This document shows positions 1-6,248 of a DNA stretch of 12,470 nt, in pieces. A program made the position numbers and the translations under genes. Under the pieces are notes generated by a model, which was given only the letters and a program-made list of their open reading frames with translations, was not told the origin of the DNA and searched no databases. The DNA is from an uncultured Oscillibacter sp. (lineage in GTDB: Bacteria > Bacillota > Clostridia > Oscillospirales > Oscillospiraceae): contig UQMC01000054.1 in the NCBI GenBank assembly GCA_900542115.1, positions 1 to 12,470 of the forward strand, read 5' to 3'. Every line of letters starts with the position of its first letter. Position 1 is the stretch's first letter.

Positions 1-778
1 CGGCGACGAGGGCCTTGATCTTGGGCTCGTTCTCGTTGCCCTCCTTGCAGACCAGCACGTTCACATAGGGAGAGTCAGAGGACTCCAGAGCCAGCGCATC
101 GGTGACAGGATTCAGACCGGCCCCCAGCGCATAGTTGGAGTTGATAACGGCAATGTCGGCGTCGGAGAGAGTGGTAGGCAGGTTGGCGGCCTCCACCTCA
201 ATGAAGGTCAGGTTCTTGGGGTTCTCGGTGATGTCCTTGGGGGTAGAGGAGAGGTTGGAGTCATCGGCCAGCTTGATAAGGCCCTGTGCCTCCAGCAGCA
301 GAAGGGCACGGCCCTCGTTGGTGGCATCGTTGGGGATGGCTACGGAAGCACCGTCGGCCAGCTCGTCCAGCGTGGCGGTCTTGCCGGCGTAAATACCCAT
401 GGGCTCAATGTGAACGCCGGTGACGCTCACCAGATGGGTGCCGCGCTGGGCGTTGAAGTCATCCAGATAGGGGATGTGCTGGAAGTAGTTGGCGTCCTCC
501 TCACCGTCCTCCACAGCGGTGTTGGGGATCACATAGTCGCTGTACTCATGGACCTGCAGGTCAATACCCTGCTCTGCCAGAATGGGAACGCACTCTTTCA
601 GAATTTCGGCGTGGGGCGTGGGAGAGGCGGCTACGTTCAGCGTCACGGTCTCCTGATTTTCGGCGGGCTGCTCCGTCTGGGCGTCGCTGTTGGCGGCGTC
701 ATTGGACTTGCTGCCGCAGGCGGTCAGGGACAGGGCGAGGGACAGGGCCAGCAGAGTGGCAAAAATCTTGTTTTTCAT
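1..778 (-). CDS. metQ: MetQ methionine-binding lipoprotein of the MetNIQ ABC importer (C-terminus beyond window)
   Basis: This is the substrate-binding lipoprotein of the methionine ABC importer, anchored outside the membrane and delivering methionine to MetI. Translation from the ATG at 778 gives 259 visible residues, and the reading frame runs off the left edge, so the C-terminus is missing. The start is fixed by GGAGG nine bases upstream. Residues 1-21 form a lipoprotein signal: Lys-Asn-Lys, a Leu/Ala-rich core, then the lipobox LTAC with Cys21 as the lipidation site. A Ser/Asn/Gln/Glu-rich linker follows. The NlpA/MetQ fold begins near VTLNVAASPTPHAEIL and includes the typical DANYFQHIPYLDDFN and IPNDATNEGRALLLL segments. 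It is last in the order metN-metI-metQ, 129 bases after metI. Members of this family can bind D-methionine or related compounds; the Met-rich leader upstream of metN supports methionine. Confidence 0.95.
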   Translation of the reverse strand, partial: MKNKIFATLLALSLALSLTACGSKSNDAANSDAQTEQPAENQETVTLNVAASPTPHAEILKECVPILAEQGIDLQVHEYSDYVIPNTAVEDGEEDANYFQHIPYLDDFNAQRGTHLVSVTGVHIEPMGIYAGKTATLDELADGASVAIPNDATNEGRALLLLEAQGLIKLADDSNLSSTPKDITENPKNLTFIEVEAANLPTTLSDADIAVINSNYALGAGLNPVTDALALESSDSPYVNVLVCKEGNENEPKIKALVA

Positions 779-833
779 GGTTCTTTTCCTCCAATATAAT
801 ATTTGATTTCATTTATTTTTCAAACGCTTGCCG

Positions 834-865
834 GGACACGCCTCTTGTGCACGGAGGGGGTGTCC
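834..865 (-). repeat. Imperfect hairpin in the metI-metQ intergenic region
   Basis: Within the 129-base gap between metI and metQ, GGACAC at 834-839 pairs with GTGTCC at 860-865, and CCTC at 841-844 with GAGG at 854-857. A small asymmetric bulge separates the two helices, and the loop is about nine bases. No U-tract follows it in the direction of transcription, so it is not a convincing terminator. It could slow polymerase or protect the metQ part of the transcript from exonucleases, which would suit the common need for more binding protein than transporter. That role is inference. Confidence 0.4.
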
Positions 866-907
866 GATCCTACGGGACAGGCGATGAAAGCGGATTTTGA
901 AAAGCGG

Positions 908-1648
908 TTATTTTGTGTGGGTAAAATGCGCGAGGAACTGAAGCGGAGTAAAATCGGCGCTTTGATCCGTGCGCTGGCGCTTGTCGATTTTTTTCGTCAG
1001 CCAACTGAAAAAGGATTGGACGATTTGGACCAGCACGATAAGGATGACCACCGTGACCCACATGACGGAGGTGATGCCCCGCTGATGGCCGTAGCGGATG
1101 GCGATGTCACCCAGTCCGCCGCCGCCCACGGAGCCGGCCATGGCGGTATAGGCCAGAATGGTGACAATGGAAATGGCACCACCCAGCACAAGGGAGGGCT
1201 TGGCTTCCGGCAGATAGACCTTCCAGATGATCTGGAACGTGGAGGCACCCATGGACTGCGCGGCCTCCACCACGCCGGATTCCACCTCCGCCAAGGAGGT
1301 TTCCACCATGCGGGCGATAAAGGGAGCGGCAGAAACAATCAGGGGAACGATGGCGCCCTTCACGCCGATCTTCGTGCCGACGATGAGCTTGGTAAAGGGC
1401 ATGATGGCCACCATCAGAATGATAAAGGGAAGCGAGCGGCCCACATTGACGATCCAGCCGAGAATTTGGTTGACAGCCCGATTGGGCCGGATGCCGTTGG
1501 GCTGGGTGATGGTGAGAATCACGCCCAGCGGCAGGCCGATGAGATACGCAAAGATGGTGGAAATGCCGGTCATGACCAGCGTATCCCATGTGCCTTTCAA
1601 AAGATCGCTGCCGTATTTAGCCCAGAACACGGTAATGGTATCAAGCAT
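908..1648 (-). CDS. metI: MetI methionine ABC transporter permease
   Basis: This is the membrane permease that, as a dimer with two MetN subunits, moves methionine across the cytoplasmic membrane. The 246-residue protein shows about five hydrophobic segments. It carries the BPD_transp_1 EAA coupling loop starting at about residue 128 (EAAQSMGAS, then IIWKVYLPEA), which contacts the ATPase. The motif AYTAMAGSVGGGGLGDIAIRYG near residues 187-208 is typical of MetI. The ATG at 1648 overlaps the end of metN by eight bases, which indicates translational coupling. The roughly 25-residue polar tail after the last helix (KKIDKRQRTDQSADF onward) makes it slightly longer than most family members, which are around 220 residues. 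Confidence 0.96.
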   Translation of the reverse strand: MLDTITVFWAKYGSDLLKGTWDTLVMTGISTIFAYLIGLPLGVILTITQPNGIRPNRAVNQILGWIVNVGRSLPFIILMVAIMPFTKLIVGTKIGVKGAIVPLIVSAAPFIARMVETSLAEVESGVVEAAQSMGASTFQIIWKVYLPEAKPSLVLGGAISIVTILAYTAMAGSVGGGGLGDIAIRYGHQRGITSVMWVTVVILIVLVQIVQSFFSWLTKKIDKRQRTDQSADFTPLQFLAHFTHTK

Positions 1649-2645
1649 GGTATTCCACCTCCTCAGCGGTGATGTTTGGTTGGGAACGAATATAGCTCAG
1701 GGCCTTGGCGGCCTCGTTGGGGTCATCCGGCAGCAGCAGAAGCATGGTTCCGAAGGCCTTTCCGTCGATGGTGCGTGTGTCGGCACCTAAAATCGTGACC
1801 TTCACGCCGCAGTCAATAGCAAGGGAGGCGATGAGGGGGTCATAAACTGTGCCGCCGTTGAAGGAAACACGGACCGCCCGGGTGCCGGTGGGGTACTGCT
1901 TGACGCTGACGCCGCCGGGATACACCAGCCGCCGGGCCGCGTCCGTGGAGGGATGAGCGAAGATGTCCTCCACCCTGCCCTCCTCGGCCACCGCGCCGCC
2001 ATCCAAAATAGCAACACGAGTGCAGATTTCCTCAATGACACTCATCTGGTGGGTGATGATGACCACCGTGACGCCCAGCTTTTGATTGAGCTCCTTCAAA
2101 AGAGAGAGGATGGAATTGGTGGTGGTGGGGTCCAGCGCGGAAGTGGCCTCATCGCACAGGAGAACCTTCGGGTCCGTAGCCAGCGCCCGGGCGATGGCCA
2201 CCCGCTGCTTCTGACCGCCGGAGAGCTGGGCGGGATAGGCATTGGCCTTTTCCTTCAGCCCTACCAGCTCCAGCAGCTCCTGCGCCTTTTTCTCGGCCTG
2301 CGCTCGGGGCACACCGGAGAGCTCCATGGGAAAGCACACATTTTTGAGGCACGTTCTCTGCATCAGCAGATTGAAGCTCTGAAAGATCATGCTGATTTTC
2401 TTTCTGGCTTGCCGCAGCTCCCGCTCGGAAAGGCTTGTCAATTCCTGACCGTCCACAGTGACGGTGCCGCTGGTAGGCCGCTCCAAGAGATTGATGCAGC
2501 GGACCAGCGTAGACTTTCCGGCACCGGAGAAGCCGATAATGCCGAAAATCTCGCCATCTTCGATTTCAAGAGACACATCCCGGACAGCGTGTACGCCGCT
2601 GTCGGGACCGCCGAAGGTCTTGCTGATATGCTCCAGTTTGATCAT
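1641..2645 (-). CDS. metN: MetN methionine ABC transporter ATPase
   Basis: This is the cytoplasmic ATPase that powers methionine import through MetI. The 334-residue length is normal for MetN. Visible motifs are Walker A GFSGAGKS at residues 38-45, the Q-loop near IFQSFNLL (87-94), the signature LSGGQ (141-145), Walker B VLLCDE (161-166), a D-loop SALD and the switch His199 in ITHQ. Residues from about 262 to the end form a small alpha/beta domain matching the NIL/ACT-like C-terminal domain. In MetN that domain binds methionine and feeds back on transport (trans-inhibition). The ATG at 2645 is preceded by AAGAAGGA. It is the first structural gene of the operon, 36 bases after an intrinsic terminator that follows a Met-rich leader ORF, so expression is probably set by attenuation. 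Confidence 0.96.
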   Translation of the reverse strand: MIKLEHISKTFGGPDSGVHAVRDVSLEIEDGEIFGIIGFSGAGKSTLVRCINLLERPTSGTVTVDGQELTSLSERELRQARKKISMIFQSFNLLMQRTCLKNVCFPMELSGVPRAQAEKKAQELLELVGLKEKANAYPAQLSGGQKQRVAIARALATDPKVLLCDEATSALDPTTTNSILSLLKELNQKLGVTVVIITHQMSVIEEICTRVAILDGGAVAEEGRVEDIFAHPSTDAARRLVYPGGVSVKQYPTGTRAVRVSFNGGTVYDPLIASLAIDCGVKVTILGADTRTIDGKAFGTMLLLLPDDPNEAAKALSYIRSQPNITAEEVEYHA

Positions 2646-2670
2646 CGTATCCTTCTTTCCGTTTTCCGGG

Positions 2671-2710
2671 CAAACTAAAAGGGGCGGAAAGCGTTGCCGC
2701 TTTCCGCCCC
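2671..2710 (-). terminator. Attenuator terminator upstream of metN
   Basis: A perfect 13-bp stem is formed by 2681-2693 and 2698-2710 with a TTGC loop at 2694-2697 (plus-strand reading). On the minus strand it is followed by TTTTAGTTTG at 2680-2671, so it terminates transcription heading into metN. It lies 19 bases after the stop codon of the Met-rich leader ORF and 36 bases before the metN start codon. Its position between the promoter and the first structural gene marks it as an attenuator rather than an end-of-gene terminator. Confidence 0.85.
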
Positions 2711-2729
2711 GAAACAGCTTCTTGGCTGC

Positions 2730-2834
2730 TTACATTTTGGGAGGCTTATTCGCGGAAACGCACAAAGACATGGGCATGGTCATCATTCCCATGTCCATCA
2801 TGCACATCTCCATACCAAAGCGAATAGCGATCAT
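2730..2834 (-). CDS. Met-rich leader peptide (34 aa) of the metNIQ operon
   Basis: This short ORF has ATG at 2834, TAA at 2732-2730 and a strong GGAAGGAGA binding site nine bases upstream of the start. The peptide begins MIAIRFG, continues MEMCMMDMGMMTMPM over residues 8-22, and ends SLCVSANKPPKM. Eleven of 34 residues are Met, nine of them in the 15-residue block. Composition, position right before an intrinsic terminator and metN, and its own promoter fit a ribosome-stalling leader whose translation senses charged tRNA-Met. After the Met block, RNA segment GCGTTTCCGC (2761-2752) can pair with the terminator's left arm. A secreted or metal-binding Met-rich peptide is an alternative, but there is no signal sequence and the peptide is too short to be a convincing copper protein. 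Confidence 0.8.
   Translation of the reverse strand: MIAIRFGMEMCMMDMGMMTMPMSLCVSANKPPKM
2752..2761 (-). promoter_or_regulatory. Predicted antiterminator segment of the metNIQ attenuator
   Basis: The minus-strand RNA reads GCGTTTCCGC here. Its TTTCCGC (2758-2752) is perfectly complementary to GCGGAAA (2707-2701) in the left arm of the metN-proximal terminator, and two more pairs form across a one-base bulge. It starts 7 bases after the Met22 codon, 13 after Met20 and 19 after Met18. A ribosome paused on Met18 or Met20 would therefore leave it free to disrupt the terminator. In addition, CATGGG (2793-2788) and CCCATG (2774-2769) can form a hairpin inside the Met codon run, which might act as a pause structure. 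The pairing is seen in the sequence; the regulatory role is inferred. Confidence 0.6.
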
Positions 2835-2886
2835 GTCAGTGCGTCTCCTTCCTGTCCCCGGTGTCCCGGTTCGTTTCGTTGTGCAC

Positions 2887-2915
2887 AGGGTAGCACTGAA
2901 AACCTATCATGTCAA
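2887..2915 (-). promoter_or_regulatory. Promoter of the metNIQ leader
   Basis: On the minus strand, TTGACA (2915-2910) is followed by exactly 17 bases and then TACCCT (2892-2887), with TGC immediately before the -10 as an extended element. The -35 is a perfect sigma-A consensus; the -10 is weak but carries the extended TG. The predicted start near 2880 gives a 5' UTR of about 45 bases before the leader ORF. The same arrangement recurs at the two other leader promoters of this window. Confidence 0.75.
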
Positions 2916-2995
2916 TAGATTGATTTATTTTTGGAAAATGCACCGAAATTTTGCGCGGCAACAAATGTTTATTTTGTCAAAATGGAGCGGGAAAA

Positions 2996-3030
2996 CAGAA
3001 AAATGCCCCGAAAGGTCTGCCTTTCGGGGC
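2996..3030 (-). terminator. Intrinsic terminator after the LysM/GH18 gene
   Basis: An 11-bp perfect stem joins 3005-3015 and 3020-3030 around a TCTG loop. On the minus strand it is followed by ATTTTTCTGTTTTC. It lies 34 bases after the stop of the LysM/GH18 gene and upstream of the metNIQ promoter, so it separates the spore genes from the methionine operon. Confidence 0.85.
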
Positions 3031-3063
3031 GGTGACAATGCGATACGGAATGGAAAACCGATG

Positions 3064-4335
3064 CTAAACGATGTCGTACAGACTGTCGGCAAGCAGCCAT
3101 ATCTGAGAAAACGGGCGCATGAGATTCCAGATACCGCTGCCGAGAAAGCCGTATTCGGCAATAAGGCGGAGCTTGGCGGAAAGGCTGCGGGCGTCCTCAA
3201 ACCAGACCTCGTGGATGATACCGTCCTCGGCGGTATAGTGAAAATAGGGCGACTGGGCCGTTTGGTCATATTGAATGGCAATGCGGTATTGCAGGGCAAG
3301 ATCAATGGCCTGCTGGTTGGAAATGGATTTGGCCCGGGTCTGCCCCTGCACAAAGGGCAGTGGCCAGTCATAGCCGTAGTTTGGGACGCCCAGCAGGAGC
3401 TTTTCCGCCGGGAGCTCCGTCACGGCATAGTCCAGCACGGCCCGGACGTTGGGCAGCGGCGCTACCGCCATGGGCGGCCCCGCCGTATAGCCCCATTCAT
3501 ACGTCATCAGCAAAGCGGCGTCTACGGCGGCGCCGAGGGCGGCATAGTCATGGCCCTCATAGAGAAGTCCCCGCTGGTCGGCGGAGGTTTTTGGGGCCAG
3601 CGCCACCCACAAAAAGCGGCCTATGGGCCGCAAAATGCGCCGCAGACGCTCCAAAAACGCGGCGTAGGCCCCGGAGAGATAGCCGGGCAGATACTCAAAG
3701 TCCACATCCACCCCGGCAAAACCTTTGACGCGGACCGTATCCGCGATTTTGGTCAGCAGTGCTGCCTGCATGGCCCCATCGGTTAAGACCGTTTCCGCCC
3801 GTTCTGTGCTGAATTGGCCGTTTTCCGTCAGGGTAGAGAGGTGCAGCACCGGGGCTGTGCCGTGCAGACGGGCGGCGGCAATCATCTCCTCATCCGATAG
3901 AGGAAGCAAGGCACCCTCTGATGTGATGCCATAGGTAAAGGGAGCTAAGTCGGTCAGATAGGGGAGCTGTTCCGCCAGCAGCGCTGGAGAAATATTAGGG
4001 TAGGCGTAGCCGTTGAAAACGGCGGGACCCAGCTTTTCCTCAAAATAAGAGATGACCAAGACCTGTCCCGGCCAAACAGTCTCTTTGCCGCCAAGCGGCC
4101 AGTTGTTCCGCCAGAGCTGCCGGATGGAAATGCCGTAATCCCGGGCAATGGAGGAAAGGGTCTCCCCTGCCCGAACGGCATGGACCTGCCGGGAAAAGCG
4201 GACTACCAGCGTCTGCCCCACTGCCAACTGCCCGCCGGAAACGGTGTTGTCTGCCGCCAGCCGGGCGGGGTCCACACTGTAATGCTCCGCAATGGCGGCA
4301 AGGGTCTCTCCGGTTCGTACCACATGAATCGTCAT
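3064..4335 (-). CDS. LysM-LysM-GH18 peptidoglycan hydrolase, spore cortex-lytic type (YaaH/SleL-like)
   Basis: This is a predicted N-acetylglucosaminidase acting on spore cortex or coat-associated peptidoglycan, by analogy with the SleL/YaaH family. From the ATG at 4335 (AGGGAG six bases upstream; a TTG further out at 4365 lacks a site) it has 423 residues. Two LysM modules lie at about residues 3-46 (starting IHVVRTGETL) and 51-95 (VHAVRAGETL). The GH18 domain spans about 107-423. Its catalytic DxDxE signature is complete as D210, D212 and E214 within GFAGVDVDFEYLPG, and the later MTYEWG and GVPNYGYDW segments are family-typical. No signal peptide is visible, as expected for proteins loaded on the forespore from the mother cell. 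It sits 110 bases downstream of spoVAC in the same orientation, which supports a sporulation or germination role. The exact bond cleaved cannot be read from the sequence. Confidence 0.9.
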   Translation of the reverse strand: MTIHVVRTGETLAAIAEHYSVDPARLAADNTVSGGQLAVGQTLVVRFSRQVHAVRAGETLSSIARDYGISIRQLWRNNWPLGGKETVWPGQVLVISYFEEKLGPAVFNGYAYPNISPALLAEQLPYLTDLAPFTYGITSEGALLPLSDEEMIAAARLHGTAPVLHLSTLTENGQFSTERAETVLTDGAMQAALLTKIADTVRVKGFAGVDVDFEYLPGYLSGAYAAFLERLRRILRPIGRFLWVALAPKTSADQRGLLYEGHDYAALGAAVDAALLMTYEWGYTAGPPMAVAPLPNVRAVLDYAVTELPAEKLLLGVPNYGYDWPLPFVQGQTRAKSISNQQAIDLALQYRIAIQYDQTAQSPYFHYTAEDGIIHEVWFEDARSLSAKLRLIAEYGFLGSGIWNLMRPFSQIWLLADSLYDIV

Positions 4336-4445
4336 AGCTGCTCCCTTCTGCCGCTTGTGCCGCAAACGGCGGGGCGATGCCCCTTTTAGGAGACCCTATG
4401 ACGGTTTCACCCCAGTTATGCCCTTGGCGGCAAAATCGCCGTGTT

Positions 4446-4883
4446 CTATTGAAAAAGCATTAAAATCACACCGTAGATCACCGAAGCCAGTGTGCCGAAC
4501 GTGATGACAGGTCCGGCCACAGTGAACATTTTGGCCGCCATGCCGGTGACAAACCCCTCACTTTTAAAGTCGATGGCCGGGGAAACCACGGCGTTGGCAA
4601 AGCCGGTGATAGGCACCAGCGTTCCGGCACCGCCGAAGCGGGCCAGCTTGTTGTAAAGATTCAAGCCTGTCAGCAGGGCGGAGAGAAACACCAGCGTACA
4701 GGAGGTGGCGGTCCCGGCGTCCTCTTTGGAAAGCCCCGCGGCGGCCCAGCCGTTTTGAATGGCCTGCCCCAGCACACAGATAGCGCCGCCGATGACAAAG
4801 GATAAACATACATCCTTCAAAAGCGGGGATTTTTTCATCCGCTGCTGTACATAGCTTTGATATTCCTGGGGCGTCATGTCCAT
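4446..4883 (-). CDS. spoVAC: SpoVAC, stage V sporulation membrane protein (dipicolinic acid channel component)
   Basis: SpoVAC is an inner-membrane channel subunit that handles Ca-dipicolinate uptake into the forespore and release at germination. The 145-residue protein begins with a short polar cytoplasmic stretch (TPQEYQSYVQQ). Several hydrophobic segments and characteristic family motifs follow: GGAICVLGQAI, FLSALLTGLNLYNKLARFGGAG, VPITGFANAVVSPAIDFKSEG. The ATG at 4883 has GAGGTG eight bases upstream. Its usual partners SpoVAD and SpoVAE are not adjacent: upstream is the divergent hemW, downstream the LysM/GH18 gene. A GTATC...CAAATAC pattern about 20-45 bases upstream loosely resembles a forespore sigma-G promoter, but I would not rely on it. 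Confidence 0.9.
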   Translation of the reverse strand: MDMTPQEYQSYVQQRMKKSPLLKDVCLSFVIGGAICVLGQAIQNGWAAAGLSKEDAGTATSCTLVFLSALLTGLNLYNKLARFGGAGTLVPITGFANAVVSPAIDFKSEGFVTGMAAKMFTVAGPVITFGTLASVIYGVILMLFQ

Positions 4884-4947
4884 AGCGCATTCACCTCACA
4901 CATTTTTCACAGTATTTGCGCCAAATAGGGAAATGATACGGCGGTTC

Positions 4948-4976
4948 TTGCAATTTTGCCGGAAAAGCGGTAAACT
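4948..4976 (+). promoter_or_regulatory. Predicted promoter of hemW
   Basis: TTGCAA (4948-4953), 17 bases, then TAAACT (4971-4976) forms a plausible sigma-A promoter ending 35 bases before the hemW start codon. It lies in the 128-base divergent gap shared with spoVAC. Confidence 0.55.
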
Positions 4977-5011
4977 GATGCCACTACGATGCAAAATGGG
5001 AGGGTGTTGCC

Positions 5012-6226
5012 ATGAAAACCGTTCTGCCGCTGGGCCTGTATCTGCACATTCCCTTTTGCAAAGCGAAGTGCATTTACTGTGATTTCTATTCCCTGCCCCA
5101 TGCGGAGGACCGTATGGATGCCTATACGGATGCGCTGTGCGCCCATTTGACAGAGGCGGCGCCCAACGCGGCCTCCCACACGGTCGATACGATTTATTTT
5201 GGCGGCGGCACGCCCAGCTATCTTGGGGAAAAGCGGCTGTGCAAAATTTTGAAAACGGTGCAAAAGCGCCATCATATTTCCCGAGATGCGGAAATCACCC
5301 TTGAGGCGAACCCGGACTCCGCCGGGGACTGGAAGGCTCTGCGCGCCCTGCGGCGCTGCGGCTTCAACCGCATATCCCTTGGGATGCAGTCCGCCTGCAA
5401 TGAAGAGCTGTGCGCCATCGGCAGAGTGCATACCGTGGAGCAGGTACAGCAGGCGGTGGAGGCTGCCCGAAAGGCAAAAATCAAAAATGTGTCTCTCGAC
5501 CTTATTTACGGCCTGCCCCACCAGACGGCGGAGCACTGGATGGAAAATCTGGCCGCCGCCGTGGCACTGGCCCCGGAACACCTGAGCTGCTATGGGCTGA
5601 AGGTGGAGGAGAGGACGCCCCTCTATGCCGTGCGGGACAGTGCTGGCCTCCCGGGAGACGAGGAGCAGGCGGATATGTACCTTCAGACGGTGGAGTTTTT
5701 GAAGCAGTACGGCTATGTCCAGTATGAGATCTCCAATTTCGCAAAGCCCGGCTTTGAATCCCGCCATAATCTGAAATACTGGCAGCTTCAGGAATACGCC
5801 GGCTTCGGCCCTGGCGCCCATAGCGATTTCGGCGGTGTGCGGTACGCTTACGAAAAGGATGTTGAGAGCTACATTGCCGCCGCCCACGGCGGCGTGTTCC
5901 GCTTTTCGGAAAACACCGCCATCCCGCCTCGGGACCGGGATGTGGAATGGCTCATGCTGGGGGCGCGGACGGTCTACGGTCTGGACCCCAAGGACTACGA
6001 GAACCGCTTCCGCCGCCGGTTCGACCCGATCTTCCTGCCGTTTCTGCAAAAGTGCGCGGCAGCGGGCTACGCCGTTATGGAGAAAGGCCGCTGGCACCTG
6101 ACGCCACGGGGCTTTTTAGTCTCCAATCAAATCATCGGCGGACTGCTGGACGCGCAGGCGGAGGAAAAGCAGCGCCGCGCGGAGGCCGCCGCCCGGGGCG
6201 ATTTTCGGGTAGATTCTTACCAGTAA
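5012..6226 (+). CDS. hemW: HemW-like radical SAM protein (heme chaperone, coproporphyrinogen III oxidase-like)
   Basis: This is a radical SAM protein of the HemW family, cytoplasmic or membrane-associated, thought to bind and hand over heme. Older annotations call it oxygen-independent coproporphyrinogen III oxidase. The 404-residue protein has the [4Fe-4S] motif C16-x3-C20-x2-C23 within HIPFCKAKCIYCDF, and the SAM-binding GGGTPS segment (YFGGGTPSYL). It also shows the family blocks EANPDS, NRISLGMQS, YGLPHQT, YEISNFAKPG and GFGPGAHS, followed by the HemW C-terminal domain. The start is supported by GGGAGGG seven bases upstream. True HemN enzymes carry an extra cysteine after the cluster motif; here Phe follows (CDF), which favours HemW. 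A membrane-protein gene follows 22 bases downstream, probably in the same transcript. Confidence 0.92.
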   Translation: MKTVLPLGLYLHIPFCKAKCIYCDFYSLPHAEDRMDAYTDALCAHLTEAAPNAASHTVDTIYFGGGTPSYLGEKRLCKILKTVQKRHHISRDAEITLEANPDSAGDWKALRALRRCGFNRISLGMQSACNEELCAIGRVHTVEQVQQAVEAARKAKIKNVSLDLIYGLPHQTAEHWMENLAAAVALAPEHLSCYGLKVEERTPLYAVRDSAGLPGDEEQADMYLQTVEFLKQYGYVQYEISNFAKPGFESRHNLKYWQLQEYAGFGPGAHSDFGGVRYAYEKDVESYIAAAHGGVFRFSENTAIPPRDRDVEWLMLGARTVYGLDPKDYENRFRRRFDPIFLPFLQKCAAAGYAVMEKGRWHLTPRGFLVSNQIIGGLLDAQAEEKQRRAEAAARGDFRVDSYQ

Positions 6227-6248
6227 GTGACAAGAAAGGATGATTCCC

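Noticed and set aside
779..830. Separate promoter for metQ (TTGAAA with a TTATAT-like -10)
   Set aside because: The -10 would place the transcription start inside the ribosome binding site, leaving no room for initiation.
803..1672. Long plus-strand open frame opposite metI (289 codons)
   Set aside because: It is antisense to metI, is rich in His/Gly/Asp from reading the complement of hydrophobic codons, and matches no family. The minus-strand MetI reading is unambiguous.
2646..2886. SAM riboswitch or Met T-box upstream of metN
   Set aside because: I found no T-box core sequence and no recognisable SAM-aptamer core. The region is occupied by a short ORF and a terminator with a simple alternative pairing.
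2458..3786. Long plus-strand open frame (442 codons) across the metN leader and GH18 gene
   Set aside because: It crosses two terminators and a promoter and is antisense to clear genes; there is no family resemblance.
4370..4390. Small GGGGC-GAT-GCCCC hairpin followed by TTTT on the plus strand near 4371-4387
   Set aside because: The stem is only five base pairs and there is no plus-strand gene upstream to terminate.
4907..6097. Long minus-strand open frame opposite hemW (396 codons)
   Set aside because: It is antisense to a full-length radical SAM gene with intact motifs, and no coherent protein features are visible.
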